Positions 35,282 to 44,969 of a DNA stretch of 64,000 nucleotides are shown piece after piece (the first letter of the stretch is position 1; each line of letters starts with the position of its first letter). The stretch is from the NCBI RefSeq assembly GCF_001042715.1, contig NZ_CP009687.1, forward strand, positions 3,153,418-3,217,417. Reading direction: 5' to 3'. The stretch is from Clostridium aceticum (GTDB taxonomy: Bacteria > Bacillota > Clostridia > Peptostreptococcales > Natronincolaceae). Position numbers and translations under genes: made by a program. Under the pieces are notes generated by a model. That model had not been told where the DNA came from. It did not search any database and was given only the letters and a program-made list of their open reading frames with translations.

Positions 35282-37282
35282 ATGAAACTTAAAGCTAAAT
35301 TGTCTATCACTTTTATTGCAGTATTTTTAATCATTCTTATAGCTAACTCCTTTATTGGCTATTATGATGCCAAGGAAAATGTAGAGGAGCATATATTTAC
35401 TTATCTAAATGCTGAAGTAAAAACGACTTCTTTATACATTGATGAGTGGTTGGAAAAAAAACTCTTATCAGTAGAAACAGTAGCAAAAATTGTTGAAAAA
35501 GAAGAGATGTGGGAGACTTTATTTTCCTTTCAAAACTATAATCCTTTTTTAAGACCTACAGGGTTTGATCAAAACATGAATCATTTTTATCTAGCATTGG
35601 AGGATAGCCGATTTACAACTGGAAGTGGCTTTGTACCTACGGCAGATTATATTGCTAAAGAAAGAGATTGGTACCGCGTAGGAATAAAAGCACAACAGGC
35701 AACCTTTACAGAAACCTACGTAGACGCAAATACTGGTAATATCTCTGTGGGGGCTACTGCTCCTTTGAAAAATACCGAGGGAGAAGCAATAGGGGTTGTA
35801 GCAACAGATATCTACCTAGAAGCCTTAACAGAATTGATTAAAACCATGACCTTCGAGGGATTAGGCTATGCCTTTTTGTTAGGTGAAGATGGCACAGTAC
35901 TGGCACATCCTCAGGATGAAATGGTAAATACCAAGCTGCAAGAGCATGAAAACTATCGAGAGATTTTTTATATTATGCAGGAGCAACAAAATAGCGTTGA
36001 AGAGTATGAGGACAATGGTATAGAAAAACTTATGATGTACAACAAGATTCCTACTACCAATTGGACCTTTGGTATTGTTTTTGATAAGGCACTAGCCTAT
36101 GCACCCTTAAATAGTTTGCTTCAAAAATATCTTCTAATGATATTGATAGGTACAATACTTATTACAGTTATTTCTCTAATGGTTTCTACAAAAGTAGTCA
36201 ACCCCATTATTGGTTTATCGAAAGTGATCAATCAACTATCAAACTATGACTTGACCTTTGATGAAAAGAATGAAGCAGTAAAATATTTAGATAGAAAAGA
36301 TGAAATAGGAAGCATTACCAATGAACTGATGAGGATGCGAGATAATCTTGTAAGCTTAATAAAAAGCACCGCAGACCTATCTCACAAACTAGCTTCATCT
36401 TCCCAACAATTAACCGCCACCAGTCAGCAGTCAGCTATGGCAGGGGATGAAGTAGCTAAAACTATTGAAGAAATTGCTAAAAGTGCCAATGATCAAGCAA
36501 AAGATACAGAGGACGGGGTATTAAAAACAAGTGAGTTAAGCGAAACTATAGAAGAAAATTCAAAAGATATAAGCAGCATTAATCAAGTAATGCAGCAATT
36601 AACACATTTAAAAGATGAAGGTATGACCATCATAAAAGCACTTACAGATAAAACAACCAATAGCAACAATGCAATACAAGTCATCTACAAAAGTACTACT
36701 GATACCAATCAAAGTGCAATAAAAATTAGTGAAGCCAGTAAAATTATTGAAGGCATTGCAGAACAGACAAATTTACTAGCACTCAATGCAGCTATTGAAG
36801 CTGCAAGGGCAGGAGAAGCTGGAAAGGGCTTCGCTGTAGTCGCTGAAGAGGTTCGAAAACTAGCGGAACAATCTACCTATTCAGTAAAAGAAATAGATGG
36901 GATGTTAAAAACTTTACAAGGGGATTCTCAAAAAGCTGTTGAAATTATGCAGGAGGTTCTATCCACCATTAAAGAACAAGTCGAAAGTGTGGAGATGACG
37001 GAAAGTAAGTTTACTGGTATTGCTGAGCAGGTAGAGACCGTCAAAACCGTTATCAACAAATCAATGATTTCTGTAGAAACGATGGATCAAAATAAAAATG
37101 AATTAGCGGATATTATGCAAAGACTAGCAGCAATAGCTGAAGAAAATGCAGCTGGTACAGAAGAGGCCTCTGCTTCTGTAGAGGAACAGACTGCTGCTAT
37201 GGCGGAGATCGCCAGTAGTAGTGAATCCTTAGCACAATTGGCCGGAGAAATGCAGGAAAGTATTGGAAAATTTAAATATTAA
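35282..37282 (+). CDS. Methyl-accepting chemotaxis protein, dCache type
   Basis: 666-aa chemoreceptor. Transmembrane helix 1 lies near residues 7-27, then a dCache_1 sensor ([25 protein letters not shown] is its typical ligand-pocket segment, about 135-160), helix 2 near 283-303, a HAMP domain, and a long signalling coiled coil. The conserved hairpin tip is [40 protein letters not shown]. It senses a small molecule outside and controls CheA. A dCache beside the choline locus invites the thought of choline or amine sensing, but nothing in the sequence settles that. The start has a GGGGGCAGACC site. Confidence 0.92.
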   Translation: MKLKAKLSITFIAVFLIILIANSFIGYYDAKENVEEHIFTYLNAEVKTTSLYIDEWLEKKLLSVETVAKIVEKEEMWETLFSFQNYNPFLRPTGFDQNMNHFYLALEDSRFTTGSGFVPTADYIAKERDWYRVGIKAQQATFTETYVDANTGNISVGATAPLKNTEGEAIGVVATDIYLEALTELIKTMTFEGLGYAFLLGEDGTVLAHPQDEMVNTKLQEHENYREIFYIMQEQQNSVEEYEDNGIEKLMMYNKIPTTNWTFGIVFDKALAYAPLNSLLQKYLLMILIGTILITVISLMVSTKVVNPIIGLSKVINQLSNYDLTFDEKNEAVKYLDRKDEIGSITNELMRMRDNLVSLIKSTADLSHKLASSSQQLTATSQQSAMAGDEVAKTIEEIAKSANDQAKDTEDGVLKTSELSETIEENSKDISSINQVMQQLTHLKDEGMTIIKALTDKTTNSNNAIQVIYKSTTDTNQSAIKISEASKIIEGIAEQTNLLALNAAIEAARAGEAGKGFAVVAEEVRKLAEQSTYSVKEIDGMLKTLQGDSQKAVEIMQEVLSTIKEQVESVEMTESKFTGIAEQVETVKTVINKSMISVETMDQNKNELADIMQRLAAIAEENAAGTEEASASVEEQTAAMAEIASSSESLAQLAGEMQESIGKFKY

Positions 37283-37284
37283 AC

Positions 37285-37320
37285 AACAGAAGGGCAGAAT
37301 TTTATTTCTGCCCTTCTGTT
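37285..37320 (+). terminator. Terminator of MCP gene
   Basis: A 15-bp perfect stem, AACAGAAGGGCAGAA/TTCTGCCCTTCTGTT with a 6-base loop, right after the MCP stop. It also faces the end of the cut operon and may stop it too. Confidence 0.8.
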
Positions 37321-37351
37321 TAAGTCATAGTTTAAGTCATAATAATGCTTC

Positions 37352-37651
37352 TTATTTTACATCTTCCTTTACTATTTTTCCTGCTGGAAGGATACCTTCA
37401 ACCTCAACATGTGGACGTGGAATAACATGCACTGAGATCAATTCTCCAACTCTTTGTGCAGCTGCAGCTCCAGCATCTGTCGCCGCTTTTACAGCACCAA
37501 CGTCACCTCTTACCATTACTGTCACTAAACCGCCACCAATGTGCTCTTTACCAACTAGATAAACATTTGCTGCCTTCACCATTGCGTCTGCAGCTTCAAC
37601 AGCTCCTACTAAACCCTTTGTTTCTATCATTCCTAATGCATCATATTTCAT
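37352..37651 (-). CDS. Microcompartment shell protein, BMC-H
   Basis: 99-aa single-BMC-domain protein, a hexagonal tile of the shell. It has [62 protein letters not shown] and [14 protein letters not shown], the canonical beta-alpha order. The central pore loop is in the EHIGGGLV region. It is the last gene of the cut operon, 21 bases after pduL. It is close to the BMC half of the extended shell protein at 40026-40694, so the two are probably paralogues. Confidence 0.92.
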   Translation of the reverse strand: MKYDALGMIETKGLVGAVEAADAMVKAANVYLVGKEHIGGGLVTVMVRGDVGAVKAATDAGAAAAQRVGELISVHVIPRPHVEVEGILPAGKIVKEDVK

Positions 37652-37672
37652 TTTTTATTCCTCCTAGATTTT

Positions 37673-38323
37673 TTATTTTAGTATTTTGATTTTTGATGAT
37701 GAATGAATATGCATAGCATTTGCTTCTTCTGTATCCACATGAAACTCTAAAGCAGAAGCATCATTTGCTCTAATAGCAACATTACTATAGGTACCGCCTC
37801 TTAATCCACTTATTTCAACTGTGACCACTTCTCCATCCTCCACGCCTAAACGCTTAGCATCTTGGCAGTTCATATGGATGTGTCGCTGTGCTACAACCAC
37901 ACCTTCTGTGATTTGAACAGAACCCTTTGGACCAACTAATGTAATCCCAGGCGTTCCATGCAAATCCCCTGATAATCTGATCTCTGGGGCTACCCCCAAC
38001 TTAAAACAATCTCCTACTAAAACTTCTACCTGCGTGTAACTCCGGACTGGACCAAGAACTCTGACCTTTTCAATTGCTCCCTTTGGTCCACAGATTGTTA
38101 CTGTTTCCTTACAAGCATACTGCCCAGGCTGTGACAAATCTTTCATTTTAGCCATCTGATAACCTTCTCCAAATAAGCAATTCATATCTGCCTGTGACAG
38201 GTGAATATGGCGGTTGGAAACCCCTACTGGAATTTCATAGGTTTCCTCTGTTTTTACTGCTGAAGATGTATTTACTTCAAGGGCCTCTAGTAAAAGCTTT
38301 AAGATAGCTTCTTGATTCTCCAT
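37673..38323 (-). CDS. pduL: Phosphotransacylase PduL
   Basis: 216-aa microcompartment phosphate acyltransferase, turning acetyl-CoA and phosphate into acetyl-phosphate and recycling CoA inside the shell. Two PduL beta-barrels are visible, with zinc histidines in SNRHIHLS (about residues 34-41) and AQRHIHMNC (about 152-160). EVLVGDCFKLGVAPEIRLSGDLHGTPG is a family signature. The first 17 residues (MENQEAILKLLLEALEV) form an amphipathic helix that fits an encapsulation peptide. The gene abuts the aldehyde dehydrogenase gene (2 bases). Confidence 0.92.
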   Translation of the reverse strand: MENQEAILKLLLEALEVNTSSAVKTEETYEIPVGVSNRHIHLSQADMNCLFGEGYQMAKMKDLSQPGQYACKETVTICGPKGAIEKVRVLGPVRSYTQVEVLVGDCFKLGVAPEIRLSGDLHGTPGITLVGPKGSVQITEGVVVAQRHIHMNCQDAKRLGVEDGEVVTVEISGLRGGTYSNVAIRANDASALEFHVDTEEANAMHIHSSSKIKILK

Positions 38324-38325
38324 CC

Positions 38326-39834
38326 TTAGTTGGCTCCCTTCATAGCTTTTACGATTTCATTTACTAGGCTCAAAAGCTTTTCATGATCAGTACAATCTAT
38401 TTTCAGTCCTTTGAAGGAAGGGGAATTTCCAGGGGGATTTAGTTCAGGATAGCTAAAAGACGCATCAGCGGAAGCTAAAGTACTACAATCCTTCAGACCA
38501 TAGGCAACTCTTTTAATATTGACCAAATGCATTGGTGTAACATTTTCAGAAACTGAGCTTCCTCCCCATGTACCACAACCTAATGTAAAGGAAGGTATGA
38601 GACCAGTGCTGGCACCAGTTCCCCCTTGAGCACTGCCTGTATTTACTAAAATACGAGCGGCTGGCTTTTTGGCAAACTTCATTACCATATCTCTATCTTC
38701 CGTATGAAGACTCATGGTATGTCCTATGCCGTTTTGAAGTAGTTGTATACTAAGTTCACATGCCTCATGCCAATCCTTCACCGTATAGAAGGCAATAACT
38801 GTGGTTAGTTTTTCATAGGATAATGGATATTCCTCACCAACCCCTTGCTGCTCCCCTATTAAAATCTTTGTTCCTTCTGGAATAGAAATTCCTGCTGCCT
38901 CAGCAATCACCTGTGGAGACCTGCCTACAAACTTAGCATTCATGGTGTGTCCATTTTTAAATAACAGCTTACAAACTTTTTTCGTTTCTTCTGCTGTCAT
39001 AAAGTATCCACCCTGCTTTTTAAGCTCAGCGATCACCGCTTCACGGTTACATTCTTCCACAATGATGGACTGCTCCGAGGCACAAATTGTACCATGATCA
39101 AAGGTCTTACTTGCAATAATATTGCTAACTGCTTTTTGAATATTAGCAGTTCTTTCAATATAAGCTGGTGAGTTGCCAGCACCTACACCTAATGCAGGCT
39201 TACCTGCACTATAGGATGCCTTTACCATCCCTGGTCCTCCAGTTGCAATAATCATAGCAATATCCTTATGCTTCATTAGTTCATTTGTAGCTTCCATTGT
39301 TGGCGTGGAAATACTGCTTATGATATTTGCAGGTGCTCCTGCTGCTGCTGCTGCATCCTGCATTAGATTTACAGCCTTAAGTGTACATTTTAACGCTGCA
39401 GGATGTGGTGAAAAAACAATTCCATTCCGTGACTTAATGGCTATAATTGCTTTGAAGATAGCTGTAGATGTTGGATTGGTTGATGGCACGATACCCATTA
39501 ATAACCCCATAGGTTCAGCTATATCAATTACCTGCTGGTGTACATCTTCTCTAATAACACCAATTGTCTTCATATCTTTAATTGCATCATAGAGCATCAC
39601 AGAAGCCATATGATTTTTATAGGTTTTATCTTCAACTTTACCAAAACCAGTTTCTTCTACCGCCATTTTAGCTAGAGAAACTGCGTTTTCCTTGGCTACG
39701 CTAACCATGTTGTATAAAATCTTATTGATTTGTTCTTCAGTATAGTCAGCAAGCTGATTTGCAGCGATTTTTCCTAATCTTGCAAGGTCTCTTACTTCTT
39801 GTACTGAACGTAAATCACGATCAATGTTCTCCAA
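38326..39834 (-). CDS. cutF: Acylating acetaldehyde dehydrogenase of the choline microcompartment (CutF/EutE-like)
   Basis: 502-aa CoA-dependent aldehyde dehydrogenase oxidising acetaldehyde to acetyl-CoA with NAD+ and CoA. The catalytic Cys is in GTICASEQS (about residue 247). NAD/CoA-site segments are VPSTNPTSTAIFKA and ATGGPGMVKASYSAGKPALGVGAGN. An N-terminal amphipathic segment (about residues 5-35, VQEVRDLARLGKIAANQL) should direct it into the shell. It works between CutC, which makes acetaldehyde, and PduL. It is separated from the extended shell gene by a 190-bp gap with a hairpin repeat. Confidence 0.92.
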   Translation of the reverse strand: MENIDRDLRSVQEVRDLARLGKIAANQLADYTEEQINKILYNMVSVAKENAVSLAKMAVEETGFGKVEDKTYKNHMASVMLYDAIKDMKTIGVIREDVHQQVIDIAEPMGLLMGIVPSTNPTSTAIFKAIIAIKSRNGIVFSPHPAALKCTLKAVNLMQDAAAAAGAPANIISSISTPTMEATNELMKHKDIAMIIATGGPGMVKASYSAGKPALGVGAGNSPAYIERTANIQKAVSNIIASKTFDHGTICASEQSIIVEECNREAVIAELKKQGGYFMTAEETKKVCKLLFKNGHTMNAKFVGRSPQVIAEAAGISIPEGTKILIGEQQGVGEEYPLSYEKLTTVIAFYTVKDWHEACELSIQLLQNGIGHTMSLHTEDRDMVMKFAKKPAARILVNTGSAQGGTGASTGLIPSFTLGCGTWGGSSVSENVTPMHLVNIKRVAYGLKDCSTLASADASFSYPELNPPGNSPSFKGLKIDCTDHEKLLSLVNEIVKAMKGAN

Positions 39835-39910
39835 TCATAACCCTCCTTTTCTTAAAGCTCTGTTAAAGGTAGCTATTGCTACTGAAAAAATTTCTCAGGG
39901 TTGCAATCAG

Positions 39911-39983
39911 CGTCATCTTAGAGATAGCAAAGGATCTATAATCAATGTATAAGTCAAGATCCTTCAGTTCCTTCAGGATGACA
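39911..39983. repeat. Dispersed palindromic repeat, inside cut operon (copy 2)
   Basis: GTCATCTTAGAGATAGCAAAGGATC and inverted GATCCTTCAGTTCCTTCAGGATGAC-type arms, in the 190-bp gap between two cut genes. It would form an mRNA hairpin when the operon is transcribed. Confidence 0.6.
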
Positions 39984-40025
39984 AAGCCTCCATCAGCTGT
40001 TACTGTAATTATCTAGCCAAAATAT

Positions 40026-40694
40026 TTAACAGGGCTTTTCACACAATGAATGATTCTCGTAATACTTTCTAAATTCTGTTATCAATAAATTCTTATCTGC
40101 CCTAGAAATTTTTCTTCCTATTATACCGAAGTCTTTATATTCACGGGCTAGATTGCGGAGTTTTATCACCTTGAATTTTTTAAGAGCTTCTATCATTTCT
40201 TCTAAGCCATATTCAAGTACCATCTTATCTACTGCTTCCTTATGGTGCAGCTCATTGAAGTTCACCTGTGTTAAAGCACTTGTTTCTTCTTGGGCTATTT
40301 CTTCTTGAGCTATATTCACCTTTGAATCTTCCTCTACTGCTTCTTCAACACCTATTACTTCTGACTCAACTTTTACTGTTGCAACTTCTTGAATTGCTGG
40401 TTCTTCCTTTGGTTCAGTCTTTGTGGTTGGGATGATCCTGTTTAATTCCTCATGGGGACGGGGAATAATATGTTGTGAAATCAGCAGTCTTTCGTCTATC
40501 TTTTTAACAGCGGCTGCTCCAGCTTCTATAGCTGCCTTCACCGCTCCAACATCCCCTGTCACAGCGATGGAAACAAGACCGCCTCCAACATAGGTCTTTT
40601 CTAAGAGATTTACATCTGCTGCCTTTAGCATAGCATCTGCACCCTCTGTAGCTGCGATAAGTCCTTTTGTTTCAATAAACCCAAGTGCCTGCAT
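40026..40694 (-). CDS. BMC-H shell protein with long C-terminal extension
   Basis: 222-aa protein. Residues 1-88 are a normal BMC domain ([57 protein letters not shown]). Residues 90-155 are an acidic, Glu/Val-rich linker. Residues 160-222 form a basic helical domain (LEEMIEALKKFKVIKLRNLAREYKDFG...ISRADKNLLITEFRKYY). The end looks like SAP/HeH-type helix-loop-helix folds, which often bind nucleic acid, much as EutK carries a winged helix. It may tether nucleoid, cargo or assembly factors to the shell. It lies 23 bases after eutQ. Confidence 0.85.
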   Translation of the reverse strand: MQALGFIETKGLIAATEGADAMLKAADVNLLEKTYVGGGLVSIAVTGDVGAVKAAIEAGAAAVKKIDERLLISQHIIPRPHEELNRIIPTTKTEPKEEPAIQEVATVKVESEVIGVEEAVEEDSKVNIAQEEIAQEETSALTQVNFNELHHKEAVDKMVLEYGLEEMIEALKKFKVIKLRNLAREYKDFGIIGRKISRADKNLLITEFRKYYENHSLCEKPC

Positions 40695-40717
40695 TGCTTA
40701 GCCCTCCCTACTCTAGC

Positions 40718-41407
40718 TTATAAAAGATTATCCTCTTTGGCTGGATGGGTAACATAGAATACCTTCGCTTTACCGGAAGAAGCCCTAGTAACTTTTGAAT
40801 CTGATGGAATATAGACAACATCGCCAGGATATGCTGTTAATGGCTTACCATCGATGGTCACCGTTAGAGCACCTTCAATTACATAATTAATTTCTTGGCA
40901 GGTTAGTTCTCTGTCAAATTTAGAATCATCGATCATTAAGAATCCAGCCCTCATGGAGGACTCATCTTTACTGATAAGTTCTTGATAGGATACCTTTGCA
41001 TCAGGATCTCCAGTATCCAAAGCATCGAACTTTACTGAATTGCCCCGTACTACCTTTAAACCATTAGAAGCGCTTTCAGCTACATACTTAGGGTTAACAA
41101 TTGAATCAAGTATTCCACTTAAAAGTCCTTTATCCATCATAGCCTTCAATAACTTATAAATCATTTCACTGTCTAACCCATCTCCGCAGGCCTTTACTGA
41201 TTCAGATACTTTTATCATCTCAGGTGCTTTTTCTTCACAAGCAGGCTTTGTCTCACAAACAGGTGCTTCTGTAGAAAATACTATACCGCAAGCCTGTGCC
41301 ACATCTTTTGCTGAGGGTGTGATAATTGTATTACTGTCAATATAAATAATCTTTTGTCCCTGTTTTTCAGCTGTTTCAACGTCCTTTGCACAAATCAACT
41401 TTTTCAC
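40718..41407 (-). CDS. eutQ: EutQ-like cupin protein
   Basis: 229-aa protein with a C-terminal cupin (about residues 120-229: FKVDxLD-like VKFDALDTGDPD, EINYVIEGALTVTIDGKPLTAYPGDVVYIPSDSKV). An N-terminal EutQ-type segment includes VKKLICAKDVETAEKQGQ. EutQ of Salmonella is reported as an acetate kinase and is needed for anaerobic ethanolamine use, so it could turn the PduL product into ATP. I start at the GTG at 41407, preceded by AAAGGATG; a longer frame upstream runs into a hairpin repeat and lacks a ribosome site. Confidence 0.82.
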   Translation of the reverse strand: MKKLICAKDVETAEKQGQKIIYIDSNTIITPSAKDVAQACGIVFSTEAPVCETKPACEEKAPEMIKVSESVKACGDGLDSEMIYKLLKAMMDKGLLSGILDSIVNPKYVAESASNGLKVVRGNSVKFDALDTGDPDAKVSYQELISKDESSMRAGFLMIDDSKFDRELTCQEINYVIEGALTVTIDGKPLTAYPGDVVYIPSDSKVTRASSGKAKVFYVTHPAKEDNLL

Positions 41408-41481
41408 TCTTTCACATCCTTTCGTATATGGATAACTCGTATTGGGCTTAATAAAAATAAAGGATAAAACTTTTGAATTTA

Positions 41482-41568
41482 TCATCCTGAGTGATAGCGA
41501 AGGATCTTGCAAAGTGAATCATCTTTCCTTAGTATTCATCAAGATTCTTCGCTATGCTCAGAATGACA
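41482..41568. repeat. Dispersed palindromic repeat, inside cut operon (copy 3)
   Basis: Imperfect 87-bp palindrome: TCATCCTGAGTGATAGCGAA at the left end and TTCGCTATGCTCAGAATGA at the right. It occupies the 244-bp space between the BMC-T and eutQ genes. Confidence 0.7.
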
Positions 41569-41651
41569 CCAACCGTAGTAAAATGTATCTTTATTAAACC
41601 TTTAAACTGGTTACCTATAGTCTTTTCTATATACAAAAATTCTTATATATT

Positions 41652-42200
41652 TTAAAGTAAGGATGCCACCAATACATCCGAGGGGGAAGGTATCACCTCT
41701 ACATTTACTAAAAGACCATTGTCCTTTGCAGCAGCCTTCCCTGCTTCAACACCAGCTTGAACTGCTGCTACATCACCAGTGAAGATAAAGAAGGATTTAC
41801 CTCCCAAGCCATTTCCCAAGCGTAACTCTAATGCCTCTAATTCCGCTGCTTTAAGTACCGCATCAGCGGCAACAATCATTGTTGCTTGGGCGAAGGACTC
41901 AATAATACCTAAAGCCTGAATATGATCTGGCATTGTTGCACCAGTAATTGCTGGAAATACCTGAGGGTGTACATTGGGTATCACGATTGAATCAACCAAG
42001 TATTCCTCCGCCACCCTTTCTCCAGTACTCACTGAATCATAGACCGATGCTACATCACCATGAACAATTGCAATATATTTACCAGGACAGGTAGATGCAG
42101 CAGTCACGATTTCCACGTCAGCAGTCTTCACCATTTGATCTGCTGCATATATTCCCCGGGCAACACTTGTAAACTCAACCATTCCTATTGCCTTCGGCAT
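41652..42200 (-). CDS. pduT: Trimeric BMC-T shell protein, PduT-like
   Basis: 182-aa protein with two BMC domains in tandem (about 1-88 and 95-182), forming a pseudohexameric trimer. C38 in TAASTCPGK lies at the position of the Cys that binds a 4Fe-4S cluster in the pore of PduT. It could therefore pass electrons across the shell. Its gene overlaps that of the PduS-like flavoprotein by 26 bases, supporting an electron-transfer partnership. It starts at the ATG at 42200, with GAGGGACGAAT upstream. Confidence 0.9.
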   Translation of the reverse strand: MPKAIGMVEFTSVARGIYAADQMVKTADVEIVTAASTCPGKYIAIVHGDVASVYDSVSTGERVAEEYLVDSIVIPNVHPQVFPAITGATMPDHIQALGIIESFAQATMIVAADAVLKAAELEALELRLGNGLGGKSFFIFTGDVAAVQAGVEAGKAAAKDNGLLVNVEVIPSPSDVLVASLL

Positions 42201-43530
42201 ATTCGTCCCTCTTTATCACAATAAAATCTTTTTCAATTGCAACGATATTTCCTGAGACGCTTGCATGTATCGCCGCACCTAAACTATCTTCGGGAATCTT
42301 GCCTATTTGTTGACCTACCTCAACATGTTCACCAACAGAAACCACTGGGACCGCAGGAGCACCTACATGCTGTCTTGTTGAGATATATACTACTTCAGGT
42401 TTTACTTCAACTTCTGTCATAGGAGCTGGCTTATCAAAAGGATGCAAACCTAGTCTAGCTATAAGACGTTTACTTGGCAGCAACCGGTATTCTCGACTTT
42501 TACGGGCTATAAATTCTGATTTTTTTCGTATATATCTTATATTTCCCTCTGCTAATTTACCTTTAAAGTAGGTGTTTGCAAACTTGGGATAAAGTCCTGC
42601 TGGACATGAAAAGAGTTCACATAAATTGCACTGACAACAAAGCTGTGCAATCTTTTGTCCTTCAACATCTGTTAGTGCATAGTTTAAAGCACGCATCATT
42701 TTATGGGGCTGCATTTCATGCCCAAGAAGATAACGTGGACACATATCTGTACACATACGACACTGCTCACAAGCAGATCTATTCACTCTTCTAGCTTGAT
42801 CTACATCAACAGATTTTTTTCTTACTAAGTGATGATCTTTTTTCAAAAGGACAAATCCCTTACTTTTTTTCGTAACATAACCATCTAAGTTATTCATCAT
42901 GGGACCCATCATAGGCCCTCCATCAATCACTGCATAGTCATCAAAGTTTTCAATGCCACTTAACTTTAAGACATCTATAATAGGTGTACCTACAGGGACC
43001 TTTACAGTTAAGGGGTTGGGAATATCTCCTGCAACCGTGATATAGGTTTGTGTAACTGGTACTTGCATAGATGCATAGTATATATTTAATGCCGTTTCGG
43101 AGTTTACTACAACACATCCAACTTCAATTGGAATACCGGTTTCTGGAACAACCCTGCCGGTTAGTTCATAAACCAGTACCTGTTCATCCCCTGCAGGATA
43201 GATATCCGGCAATTCTTTCACTTCCACAAAGTCTCCTACCTGAAGTGCCTGAATCCGTTCCTTCAGTATAGTAACTACTTTTTTATGTTTTGCTTTTATA
43301 CCTATAAGAGCTTTACTTGCACCAACAAACTTCCCTGCTGCCTCAAACCCCTTTATAATTTCATCTGGGAACAACGCCATCAGCTGTTGATCCACCCTCA
43401 ATAACGGCTCACATTCGGCTCCATTAAGAAGGATATATTCTGCCTTTGATCCAAGTTTTACATGGGTAGGAAACCCTGCCCCTCCTGCACCAACAATACC
43501 GGCTTCTTTTACCATATCAAGAAGACTCAT
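42175..43530 (-). CDS. pduS: PduS/RnfC-like flavin and Fe-S electron-transfer protein
   Basis: 451-aa protein. The N-terminal RnfC-like fold has GIVGAGGAGFPTHVKL (NADH/FMN region) and NGAECEPLL. An SLBB-type domain is seen near YITVAGDIPNPLTVKVPVGTPI. Two ferredoxin motifs are CEQCRMCTDMCP (about 250-261) and CCQCNLCELFSCP (about 296-308), and the C-terminus is a biotinyl-like barrel. PduS reduces cobalamin in the propanediol organelle, but this locus has a B12-independent radical lyase, so it may move electrons through the BMC-T pore or regenerate NAD+. The start at 43530 follows GGAGGTACAAGA. Confidence 0.9.
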   Translation of the reverse strand: MSLLDMVKEAGIVGAGGAGFPTHVKLGSKAEYILLNGAECEPLLRVDQQLMALFPDEIIKGFEAAGKFVGASKALIGIKAKHKKVVTILKERIQALQVGDFVEVKELPDIYPAGDEQVLVYELTGRVVPETGIPIEVGCVVVNSETALNIYYASMQVPVTQTYITVAGDIPNPLTVKVPVGTPIIDVLKLSGIENFDDYAVIDGGPMMGPMMNNLDGYVTKKSKGFVLLKKDHHLVRKKSVDVDQARRVNRSACEQCRMCTDMCPRYLLGHEMQPHKMMRALNYALTDVEGQKIAQLCCQCNLCELFSCPAGLYPKFANTYFKGKLAEGNIRYIRKKSEFIARKSREYRLLPSKRLIARLGLHPFDKPAPMTEVEVKPEVVYISTRQHVGAPAVPVVSVGEHVEVGQQIGKIPEDSLGAAIHASVSGNIVAIEKDFIVIKRDEYAEGNRNG

Positions 43531-43547
43531 TCTTGTACCTCCTGCAC

Positions 43548-43811
43548 TTATCCAAAGTTGCAATCTTCATCAATAATGCCTACAACAGCTGCATCAACGG
43601 GAATACTATCATTGTCCAACATTTTTCGGGCTGCTGAGCCGGTGGAGATGATCACACGATCTCCTATGCCAGCACCAATGTTGTCTATAACAATGAGCTG
43701 CTGACCACTGGCACTACCGCCAATAATTTCTGCCAGCATAAATTTTAATCCATTCAGCGAATCTGCTTTTCTAGTTGCCCATATATTATCAATTAACCTT
43801 GCAGCTAACAT
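43548..43811 (-). CDS. eutN: Pentameric BMC-P vertex protein, EutN/CcmL
   Basis: 87-aa EutN/CcmL protein that caps the twelve corners of the shell. MLAARLIDNIWATRKADSLNGLKFMLAE, GAGIGDRVIISTGSAARK and PVDAAVVGIIDE are the family signatures. The gene overlaps the upstream permuted shell gene by 7 bases and precedes pduS by 17. It is the only BMC-P gene in the window, as expected for a single shell type. Confidence 0.93.
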   Translation of the reverse strand: MLAARLIDNIWATRKADSLNGLKFMLAEIIGGSASGQQLIVIDNIGAGIGDRVIISTGSAARKMLDNDSIPVDAAVVGIIDEDCNFG

Positions 43812-44110
43812 ATACCCTTCCCCTTTTCCAGATTACATTTAATCTCTAAAATAGCTGCCTCAACAGAAGCTGTATCCCCGAATATGGCGATCATGATCAT
43901 ATTTTGCGGGCAACTTCCTTTAATATCTGCTACTGTTACACCAACAGCCTTCTCAGCAATATCTGCGGCACAAATCATATCGATCATTCTACCCTGCACT
44001 AAACCAATTGCATCCACATAACATAAGTCGTTGCTAATACCTGTTCCTAGCCGCTTCATAAGAATATCCATAGTGCCTTTCGATGGAGACTTGATGATTC
44101 TAAATTCCAT
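43805..44110 (-). CDS. Circularly permuted BMC-H shell protein (EutS/PduU/CutR-like)
   Basis: 101-aa shell protein. It starts with a beta-strand leader (MEFRIIKSPSKGTMDILMKRLG) before the BMC helices (YVDAIGLVQGRMIDMICAADIAEKAVGVTVADIKGSCPQNMIMIAIFGDTASVEAAI), the permuted order of EutS, PduU and CutR. Such proteins form a small barrel over the pore. The gene is 13 bases after the EutJ-like gene. Confidence 0.85.
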   Translation of the reverse strand: MEFRIIKSPSKGTMDILMKRLGTGISNDLCYVDAIGLVQGRMIDMICAADIAEKAVGVTVADIKGSCPQNMIMIAIFGDTASVEAAILEIKCNLEKGKGIC

Positions 44111-44123
44111 ACTTCAACCTCCC

Positions 44124-44969
44124 CTAATCGATACCTTCTTGCGTGCAGCTAAGTGCTATGCCTAAAGGTGTGACAAACATAGGATTTTGGGGCTTATGGG
44201 TATAAATCCCTGTCTTTTTTGTGATAATATCTTCAATACCTGTCAAGCAGCAGGTTCCTCCCACCAACACTATCTCCTCTACGTTATGATTCTTAATATG
44301 TTGATTGATGATAGAAGCTATTTTCTCAACCACTGGTTTTAATACAGGTAACAGCTCTTTATGATTTTTAGCCTCTCGCTTATATAGTTCTGCCTCTTGA
44401 AATGACATATTATATGCACCAGAAACAACGAGTGAGAAGTGGGTGCCGCCTGTTGCTTCATCAGCAATATAAACAACTTCACCATTTTTCAATATTGAAA
44501 TTCCTGTTGTTCCACCGCCAATATCCACAACTGCACCGTTTTGAATCTTAAGAACTTTATTGGCTGCGGTAGGTTCGTCAAGCACATTGGTTAATTCAAA
44601 ACCAGCAGCTTGAACCACATTTTTCACTGCTCCTGCGTCCAAAGTATCTGTTCCCGGTGGTATTGCAGCCGCACCATAAATCAGCTCTGTATTTAGTTTT
44701 TCTTCAATCTGCTGCTTTAGCTCTCTAACAACTTTCACTGCACCAATATAGTCTACTACCATGCCATCACGCACTACGTCAGCGTATCGGTAAGCACCTG
44801 CAACTGGCTTGTGGTTTTCATCCAAAACTGCTAAAACAACACATGCGGTACCTAAATCTACGCCGGTATAGTAGACGGAAGACTTCCTTATCATTGGTTG
44901 TTCCACTACATCTTCAAAGTCTCGGACAAGCTGATCACAATATTCATAACTTAACTCTCTCTTTGACAT
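44124..44969 (-). CDS. eutJ: EutJ-like actin/Hsp70-fold chaperone
   Basis: 281-aa protein of the ASKHA ATPase fold. Phosphate-1 is VYYTGVDLGTACVVLAVLD, phosphate-2 is VVDIGGGTTGISIL (about 136-149) and the adenosine motif is EIVLVGGTCCLTGIEDIITKKTG (about 235-257). EutJ homologues are thought to help fold or reactivate microcompartment enzymes. No B12 diol dehydratase or ammonia lyase exists here, so its client may be CutC or shell proteins. It overlaps the EutT-like gene by 19 bases. Confidence 0.88.
   Translation of the reverse strand: MSKRELSYEYCDQLVRDFEDVVEQPMIRKSSVYYTGVDLGTACVVLAVLDENHKPVAGAYRYADVVRDGMVVDYIGAVKVVRELKQQIEEKLNTELIYGAAAIPPGTDTLDAGAVKNVVQAAGFELTNVLDEPTAANKVLKIQNGAVVDIGGGTTGISILKNGEVVYIADEATGGTHFSLVVSGAYNMSFQEAELYKREAKNHKELLPVLKPVVEKIASIINQHIKNHNVEEIVLVGGTCCLTGIEDIITKKTGIYTHKPQNPMFVTPLGIALSCTQEGID

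Noticed and set aside
41408-41512. N-terminal extension of the EutQ-like protein
   Set aside because: It is encoded by a dispersed hairpin repeat and lacks a ribosome site; GTG at 41407 fits better.
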